Assembly (NCBI GenBank): GCA_948099385.1
Contig: CANUEZ040000012.1
Span: 11,511,501 to 11,575,500 of the forward strand
Origin: Fasciola hepatica
Lineage: Eukaryota > Platyhelminthes > Trematoda > Plagiorchiida > Fasciolidae
Direction of reading: 5' to 3'
DNA: 64,000 bases
Shown: positions 57,490 to 64,000 of the stretch, in pieces
How the letters are laid out: each line of letters begins with the position of its first letter
How positions within the stretch are numbered: position 1 is the first letter of the stretch
The notes under the pieces: model-generated
What the model was told of the DNA's origin: nothing
What the model saw: only the letters and a program-made list of their open reading frames with translations
Databases searched by the model: none
Program-made: the position numbers and the translations under genes

Positions 57490-57700
57490 ATCAAAGCACC
57501 TTCTGATAAGCTTCATGGCTTTCGCGGCCAGTACTGCTGCAGTCAATTCTATCCCCGAAATGGACATCGCCTTCGGTGTAAATACTCTCGCCCTTGCAAA
57601 TACTATCTGATCGTGCCGCCCACCAATTTCGTCTACCCAGCAGCCATAACCACCACCCGTAGTCTACTTTCGATGCATCTGAAAACAAGAGGAGTTGGGT
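57490..57700 (-). pseudogene. BEL-2 RNase H fragment
   Basis: The frame begins MFSDASKVDYGWWLWLLGRR, matching the SDAS-x-x-GYG first motif of BEL/Pao RNase H. The remaining catalytic positions are not clear. Confidence 0.65.
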
Positions 57701-58102
57701 ATCGCTGTTGGGCTTGGTTACTGTCAGGTATCTTGGTGTCTTGATCTAGCCAAGTTGATCTAGGCTGTGTAACCCGTCACGCCATCGCTTGTCGTCGTCG
57801 TCCAGGGGGGGTTATCCCAACCCGTCCCTCTCTGGCACAGTGATTGCAGCAAGCACCTACTGGTAGGAGCCATGGTGAAACAAAACTTGAATGATCACAG
57901 AGGCTTGAGGCTGATGGAAGGATTCCTCCCCATGTGGCTGGTCATTTGAGTAGGTCCAGGATGATTATGAATTCGTCACCTTCGAGCTTCAATCGAACTC
58001 CAAGCTTGCTCTCCATTTGTGAAGATGGTCCAAAAAAACCCTCTCGCACCGGAATTTCTCTGACTTCGGAATAACAGTGAGAACCTCGGGGCTGCTTGAA
58101 GT

Positions 58103-58914
58103 CTATTTTTTGAGGTTCAACCCTCCTGCTTTTTGAGTGGCGGTCGGTTCGGTCATGTATGGAATAGCAGCATTAGGGTCGTCAAGGGAACATAGAAAGT
58201 ATTCCAAGTAGAAGTAGTCCAGTGCTCTTCTAAACAGGTTGCTGGTGCTGCCGACACGCCTGAAGGTTTCCCGGAGGGCAAAGTAAGAGCAGGAAGGGGG
58301 AGAATCCGTTCCAGAGGGATGAACCGTTAGCCTGTACTCGTCCGGTATGTGGTCCACGTCGTCTTCAGGCCAACGCAGTAGACGAAATGCTTTCCTATCT
58401 TTACCGTGCACTTTCATTTGTAGAAACATTTCTCACATATCCTCGGCGACGGCTCTTTTTTCCTAGCCTAAAGTGGCATAAGGCCTTGGCTAGTGGTGTC
58501 TAGCCCTTGTATTATACAGTCGTTGAGTGGCACACCCTGATAATTCATGGCACAATCGAAGACCATCCTGAAATTCCCCGGCGTTTTTCGGTTCTGGACC
58601 GCGTGTTTGGTTAGGCACAACCTCAAATTTGTATTGAGCACTGCTGTCTCCGCTCTTTCTCTATAATCCGAATCCACGCTATGTTGCTCGCGTATACTCT
58701 ATCCTCAGTGGTGGTTTTCAAGTAAGCCTGTTTTTGGAGAAGCATTATCTTTTCACAGCCATTTCTAGGCTGCTTGGCATTGGTTTCATGTTGGGTCTCC
58801 ACGGGACAGGGATCAAAAAGCGATCTATTACATACCTAGCTTTCTCGGATATCATTTTCAGAACCAACCTATTATCTCGCGATGCAACATCTTTATCCAT
58901 GGTCACCTTGTCAT

Positions 58915-58915
<1 letters not shown>
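58103..58915 (-). pseudogene. BEL-2 reverse transcriptase
   Basis: From 58915 the frame gives DVASRDNRLVLKMISEKARY then VPWRPNMKP, the region before the fingers in BEL pol. 58677-58468 has FRMVFDCAMNYQGVPLNDCI. 58429-58103 has KAFRLLRWPEDD and, at the YVDD position, FYLEYFLCSLDD, so both catalytic Asp of the box are replaced. Dead copy. Confidence 0.8.

Positions 58916-58950
<35 letters not shown>
58916..58950. repeat. (TAA)n microsatellite at the A7 3' end
   Basis: About 35 bases of pure trinucleotide repeat abutting the family terminus (GGTATATTTCTTGGCCGTG on the plus strand, the complement of the A1 end segment). Confidence 0.9.
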
Positions 58951-58951
<1 letters not shown>

Positions 58952-61900
58952 GTATATTTCTTGGCCGTGTTCAAGACAAGTGCACAAGGCATGATCAGAG
59001 AATACAGCAATATAAAACTATGTGAAGTATTCACAGTTTCGAAGTTTAAGAATCACACCGTAGCAGGAGTAAAACAAAAAAGCTGAGTAGCTTTTGAGTG
59101 AACTAAAGTGGGGATGGTTAACGTGGGAGAAGTAAAGCTGTTTCGAATTCGGAGAGGGCGTCATGGATCGCTGGATGAAGGCGGTAGAGCTGATATGGGC
59201 GATACTTTAGTGGTAAAAGAGCAGTGATCTCAAGAACCACTGAAGCAACAGGCGTCTGACAGCACAACATGGGCAGCGCTTAAAGCAGGAATAATGCACA
59301 ACATGCCTTATGGGTGTCGAAAACTGGCTGCCACGGGCCAGAGCTTCCATAAAAGGATGAGAAGGTGTGCCAACTGGATATCTGGACGATCACTAACGAG
59401 GAACCGGTTGAGGGAGTCGCCAAAAGATACGGGTAAAAATAAAGTCCGCATGGGGCTAATAAAGTGCAGTCAGAGATGCCAGCGGAATAAAGAGGAATGA
59501 TCCAACACCAGGTAACTAACTGTGAAGGGGGGCCCGTGATATAAACTCAAGTGAGTCGGATGTGATAATAAGATGGACCTTTTTTGTTTAGGTAATTTCG
59601 GTGTCAAATTGAAAGTCACATGAAGGCAAAATACTCCACAATAAATGCAGTGTACTTCGAAGAAGCATAAATAATGTATGGACGCAGAACAGACATTTAA
59701 AGAGGAGCTGTCGAAGAAACAGATTATTGAAGACAAAAGTTACTGATGCCATCAAGCAGAAGTTGGAATAGTGTGGAAATGAAACTTTCTGTATAGGTGA
59801 TAAGAGAATTAATCGTCAAGTTCTGGTTGGCTACAGGTAGCTGATATTCTGTTACATAAAGACCGTGGTTGCAGATGATGGCAGGTGGAGAATGGTGAGG
59901 GTAGCAGGAAAAAAGGGGCTAGATTGACGAACTGGGCAGAGTAGATTGGAAAAGCAGCGGCAAGTTCTGGATTCTGGTCATAGATTTCGTACTGCAAAGC
60001 AGAATTAATTGAACTGTTCGTATGGAGAAAGGGGAATAGATGTTGAATGGGTTTGGGGTGATGATTGGCGTCAGGGATCCACTTTGAGGTCCGATGGGAC
60101 TTTAGTGGGGGATTATCACCCCAGTTATAGGATTATGGTCACTGGTAGGCCATGTAAGGTGCCCCATATAGCGTCAACAGGCGTGAGTACAGTTTTAAAC
60201 CATTGTCAATCCAATTGATCGAATCGTTAAGTCCGTACGGTAATCTGGGGGTAAAGTCGAGTTGGCTGATGGCTACCCAGGTAACCATTACCATCTGTAA
60301 GCAATCGGGAGGGCGGCAGTCTGTAGATTGATCCAGCTGTGGGTTACGGTTATCGTATTAATAGAATATTTTGTTACCTAACGGCCGGTGGGTCGATCCA
60401 TGGGGGATCAGAGGACGGGGACTGGTAGTTTTCTAGGATATTCGAACGACAGTAGACATATAGGTATATATCAAGAGCAGGCCTTCCCGGGGTGCTAAAT
60501 AGTTTGATTAGAAGGTGATGGGTGAGGAGAGGGGCCCATTTTAGAACCAGTAATAAAACAACGGAAGACGGTGGGATTAGAAAGATGAATATGAGAAGAG
60601 GAAGACGGCAGTCGGGTTGTTGCACCACCTGTGGGTGAGGACGACGAAATAGTGCGAAGGAAGGAAAATACTCCGAGTTAAGGCGTGGCCTTTTCACGTG
60701 AATGCAAGCATGCTGGTATTCCGCGGGGTAATGAGTGGTCAGAAGTATACGTATTCCGGATGGAAAGGGGTCCTAACCTACCTTGATCAAATGCGCAGAG
60801 AAGTGAGTCTTTGTCACTGAAGAATAGTAATCTGCCTGGTAAGACTCCAGTATATGAGCTACGTGTAGGAGAAGCACTATTGGACCTCTGAGCTCTAGCC
60901 GGAGACAGGAGAATTAAGTGAAGGTAAGCTTCCATCATTAAGGGACAAAAATTTTTGTTAATGAAGCTAGTGTCAGTAGATATTTTGGTTGGGTAATTCA
61001 GTCAGCAAAGTAGCAGACTAACCGTTGCTGGCCCTGGATATCACTATTAGTGCGTGGGCTCGAAGGGAACAAAGGAAAAGTAAAGCTGTGGAAGGTAAAT
61101 AATAAAAACGCTATGAATAAGTTCCTCATTCCGGCAACCAATACAAGCGAGGTCTAGCCAGTAGCTGCGAACCGTAGGCGCATCACTACTTGAGTGTCGG
61201 CAGAGCAGAGGCCACGCAATATAACTATTCCAACCGTGTAATTGCTACTGCTTTAAAATTAGCAAGCTAGTTGAGAGTTTTGCGGGGAACCCAAAATGGT
61301 TGAAACTGAGAAAAGCGCGGCCGGCAAACCTGGGTGGAGAGCTCGTGTGGCTTGCTATCACCCCGCATTCGTTCGGACCAAAAGAACTGAAGGCTACCTC
61401 GGAAGCTTGGGGTTTCCCATATGCAGGGTCGGGTCTAGGCTGTTATCAGAAATCCATCTGTTGTGAAGGGGGCAGGGAGCATTAGCCCAAGACCTTCCCA
61501 ACCGGCTGTGTTTTTTCCTTTTTCTTTTTTCTTTTTTGCATGAGTGGGAGATCAAATTTACACCTTAAGGTGAACCTCCCATTTCTCCTTGAACCGCCTT
61601 TCTTTACACTTGTCCCATTGGGTAAGAGACTGATAGGGATGGTTATTTCCTCTTATTGTGAGATTTCCACAGACTAAATGCCAAAGCCTTCGGGGTGATG
61701 CTGCCGACAGCTGTGAAAGGAAGGGATAGAGAATGGAACAAACGCTCAGATAATCGCATCGTTCGTGGGGCTATCACTTGGCGGCTTGATTTTGCCAAAC
61801 ACTAAGTTAGACGGGTTCCAGTATATACGCGAGCAGTCTGGTGACTGCTTCGCCGATTATGATATGCTGGGTAAATTCATGGGCATGAAAACGTTGGTGA

Positions 61901-62216
61901 ATAATTATCATCTCTGGCTTTGAAGAGGTTAGTTGCCAGCTATTGCTGAAGAGAAAATCATTCTTTAAGAAAAAGTGGAACAAAAGAAGCCGGAAGTTAG
62001 AAAGTGAGAAAGAAGGGGCCGTCGTAACTGGAGATTGAGTTCAGTTAGTGAAGCGCTCCAGGGAAAGTTCCAAGAGGGTGCTTTCAGGACTTTGCCGGCA
62101 GGATCAGATGTGGAAGAGAAGCAAAGTGAATGAAAGAGTAACGAGAGGGTAGATGAAACAGGCGCGGCTACGGACCTAAGACAATGGTGCGCTCAAACAA
62201 GAGGGTTCGAAAGCAG
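58951..62216 (-). repeat. LINE-A 3' UTR of A7
   Basis: 58951-60940 matches A3 (15778-17560) in order. 61950-62110 shares GTTGAGTTCAGTTAGTGA-type sequence with A3 near 18050. A7 has an extra stretch at about 59190-59370 relative to A3. No conserved ORF. Confidence 0.7.
61270..61550. other. Unidentified block inside A7 3' region
   Basis: A G-rich stretch followed by CTGTGTTTTTTCC and several T runs (61510-61540). It has no counterpart in A1, A3 or A6 that I can see. It may be a small retroposed insertion. Confidence 0.35.
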
Positions 62217-63516
62217 TTAGAAACCTAATACAGCTCCAAAGGCTCCTTCTTCACTTATGTAGTGATATATAAGCCGAATTATAGTTTGTAGGGCGGGGTA
62301 TTTGCTTACGTGGGAATTAGACGCCTTAGGTGGCCTTATGGAACGTACACTGCGGGGCAAGTTGTTCAAAAACCGCAAACTTGACCAGAAAAATATGGGA
62401 TCTAAGAGCAACTCTAGAAATGAGAACGGTAACTGCGTTGTCTCTTAATTCCAAATAATACTGTGAATCCGTTAATTTTCTAAACTGCGGTGCTGATACG
62501 ACGATTTGATTTATAACAACACCATGGAAGAATATGAGGTTCAGCTTTATGCGTCTAAGCCATGGCGGATCTACTTTCAGAAGTTCACAGGGTTGGATCT
62601 AATTTATTTGAGTGTAAAAGCCAACTGACCCCTCTGTTGTTAGCCGTTGAACGCTTTCACCAGCTACTGGATCCAGCTGGCGCACGTTGGAGTAGATTAT
62701 GGAACAGTATTCTAAGAGTGGTCTAACGTGGGTCCTATAGGTATTGAATTCGCTTTCCGGAAGGCGGGAGGTTCTATTAAGCGGGCCTATTGGCCTTCTA
62801 GCCTTCGGAATATGAGTGGTCGTGTGTTTTGAGAAAGTAAAAGTAGCTGAATACTGCAAACCCAGATTTCGCACTGAAGGGCTAATGGAAATTTTGTGAC
62901 CATCGATACTAAATATACCTGCAGGGACATTGCACTTGAAGGTATGTCCATTGCTTTTCTCTGCAGAAAATTCCATTAGTGAACTAGCGCACCAAGAACC
63001 GAAAACTGTTAGACCTCGCAGTATATCATTGGTAACCGAACTAAACTTTCTGGAATCAAAAGCATACAAAATTTTGATGTCGTCCACGGAGAAGTGGAGA
63101 CTTCCATGGTAAACGACAATAAAAATATCATCTATGTATACGAGGAAGAGTATTGGACCCTAAAAGCTGTCTTTTATGACACCACCGGTGACAGGTTTGA
63201 GTTTGGAGACGAACCCGTTTATCTGAACCAACTGGTGATGTTAGAATAAATAAGAATCTAACCAACCGAGTAACTGGTCCGTGATGCAGTAAGATTTGGC
63301 CTCTGATAAGAGCAGAGCTTGTGAGAATCGGTCCAAAGCTTTCTTCATATTTAGCAGGATAAAACTCATGGAAACGCCTCTGTCAGCCGCTTCCGTGACG
63401 GGGTTCAAGAAGTTAAACTGACAAGCAGAGCAGAAAGGTTTCTCGGAGAACCGTGTTGGCACGCATTCAGCGTTATACTGCTGTAAGAATGCCTTTCCAA
63501 TAGTCGCCGTTTCCAT
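62217..63516 (-). pseudogene. LINE-A reverse transcriptase (A7)
   Basis: 63516-63241 has SACQFNFLNPVTEAADRG and, at the catalytic block, LLNMKKALDRF, with the first catalytic Asp changed to Asn. 63087-62599 has a SVDDIKILYAF box where FADDxKxVYEF is expected, keeping both Asp, and the thumb RTHVRPLLEYCSIIYSNV. The C-terminal tail is at 62411-62217, ending EEGAFGAVLGF. Frameshifts near 63200 and 62560. Confidence 0.8.
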
Positions 63517-63539
63517 TGAAGTGTGGTTGATTTAGATCT

Positions 63540-64000
63540 GTTTGCCGCATCTCCTTTTTGTACTACCATATAAAGTCCAACTGAACATTTTACGTACTGT
63601 ATACGGTGCTTTGCGGTTCCCTGTTCCTTGGTCAGGGACACAGTGTGCCTGCGGTACGTCACAACCGATCAGCAGATCTATTTCTTTATCCTGCTACTCC
63701 CCAATAGTGACTCCGTGGAGATGCGACCTCTGACTCAGAATCGATTGTACTGGCTGAGATGCCCTCATTGGCAGATCTTTTATGGTGAATGCTTCTAGGC
63801 CTTCTGCTCTTTTGTTGTTGACCGAGGAAAGGAGCTGTAGATGCGGTTTGGCATATTGGATGATATGGGTGACACTCACTGTGCTCACCGCTAACGAAGA
63901 ATGATCCGTTCGATCCCATATCTCTCTGCAAATTCCTTCCTCACCAGAGAGGTATCCGAGCCACTATTTACGAAGGTTAACGCTCTTATCAACCCAAGTG
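63540..64000 (-). pseudogene. BEL-2 aspartic protease, 5' part at window edge
   Basis: On the minus strand, VNSGSDTSLVRKEF at 63951-63968 and flanks is the protease active-site segment, with the catalytic Asp changed to Asn. It is followed by an AFTIKDLPMRASQ segment and by DLLIGCDVPQAHC (about 63640-63680), matching BEL-1. After 63540 the sequence switches to LINE A7. The gag and 5' LTR lie outside the window. Confidence 0.8.

Larger units (their letters stand above)
56230..58915 (-). mobile_element. BEL-2, BEL/Pao element, 3' segment
   Basis: Minus-strand pieces in the order RT (58915-58103), RNase H (57700-57490), integrase N-terminus (57379-56995), then a putative LTR. Most of the integrase core is missing. 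The 5' part (protease) is at 63540-64000, separated by LINE A7. The element continues beyond the right edge of the window. Confidence 0.78.
58916..63535 (-). mobile_element. LINE-A copy A7, 5'-truncated, nested in BEL-2
   Basis: Minus-strand LINE-A containing only RT (63516-62217) and a long 3' region ending in a (TAA)n tract at 58916-58950. BEL-2 sequence lies on both sides on the same strand: protease at 63540 and beyond, RT from 58915. It therefore inserted into BEL-2 pol. The 3' region (about 3.2 kb) is longer than in A6 and contains an unrelated block near 61270-61550. Confidence 0.8.

Noticed and set aside
1..64000. CRISPR array, prokaryotic defence or phage system
   Set aside because: There are no regularly spaced repeats, no bacterial gene organisation, and all recognisable proteins are eukaryotic retroelement proteins.

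Overview
This window reads as repeat-rich metazoan nuclear DNA. Nearly all recognisable coding sequence belongs to retrotransposons, mostly decayed, and I could not support any host gene. BEL/Pao elements, which are known only from animals, occur together with Ty3/gypsy elements and two lineages of CR1/Jockey-type LINE. There is no operon structure, no ribosome binding site pattern and no bacterial gene content. A flatworm, perhaps a large-genome tapeworm, is my best guess from the flavour of the elements. That is inference with low confidence.

Families (names local to this answer). LINE-A is a CR1-like element with ORF1, an endonuclease (EN)-reverse transcriptase (RT) ORF2, a long pyrimidine-rich 3' UTR of about 1.8 kb, and a 3' end in a short tandem repeat. 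Copies are A1 (387-4906, +), A2 (about 6444-7620, -), A3 (15758-18240, -, 3' UTR only), A4 (21627-28172, +), A5 (about 28440-32640, -), A6 (44267-51248, -, full length) and A7 (58916-63535, -). A short LINE tail may lie at 14848-15153. LINE-B is a second CR1/Jockey-type LINE, all on +: B1 (18300-20960), B2 (41640-44266 plus 51249-52360), B3 (about 53100-54840) and B4 (55470-56225). LTR elements are a Ty3/gypsy pol remnant on - (9777-12470), a Ty3/gypsy integrase on + split into 32641-33248 and 40303-40900, BEL-1 on - (33249-40302) with both LTRs, a solo BEL-1 LTR (52372-52746), and BEL-2 on - (about 56230-58915 plus 63540-64000).

Layout. 0-7.6 kb: a 386-bp inverted repeat (1-386 and 5687-6072) encloses LINE A1, with LINE A2 just outside. 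8-12.5 kb: Ty3/gypsy remnants. 12.5-18.2 kb: mostly non-coding, then A3. 18.3-21 kb: LINE B1. 21.6-32.6 kb: a large palindrome whose two arms of about 4.06 kb carry the same degenerate LINE-A copy, 3' ends facing a 404-bp spacer. 32.6-41 kb: BEL-1 inside a Ty3/gypsy integrase. 41.6-52.4 kb: full-length LINE A6 inside LINE B2. 52.4-56.2 kb: a solo LTR and two LINE-B fragments. 56.2-64 kb: LINE A7 inside BEL-2.

The genes do not form a pathway. They are stacked, nested insertions whose order can be read from which frame interrupts which. The strongest observations are the near-identical palindrome, the three nested insertions (two of them with flanking target duplications), and the possibility that several frameshifts in LINE A6 are homopolymer sequencing or assembly errors.
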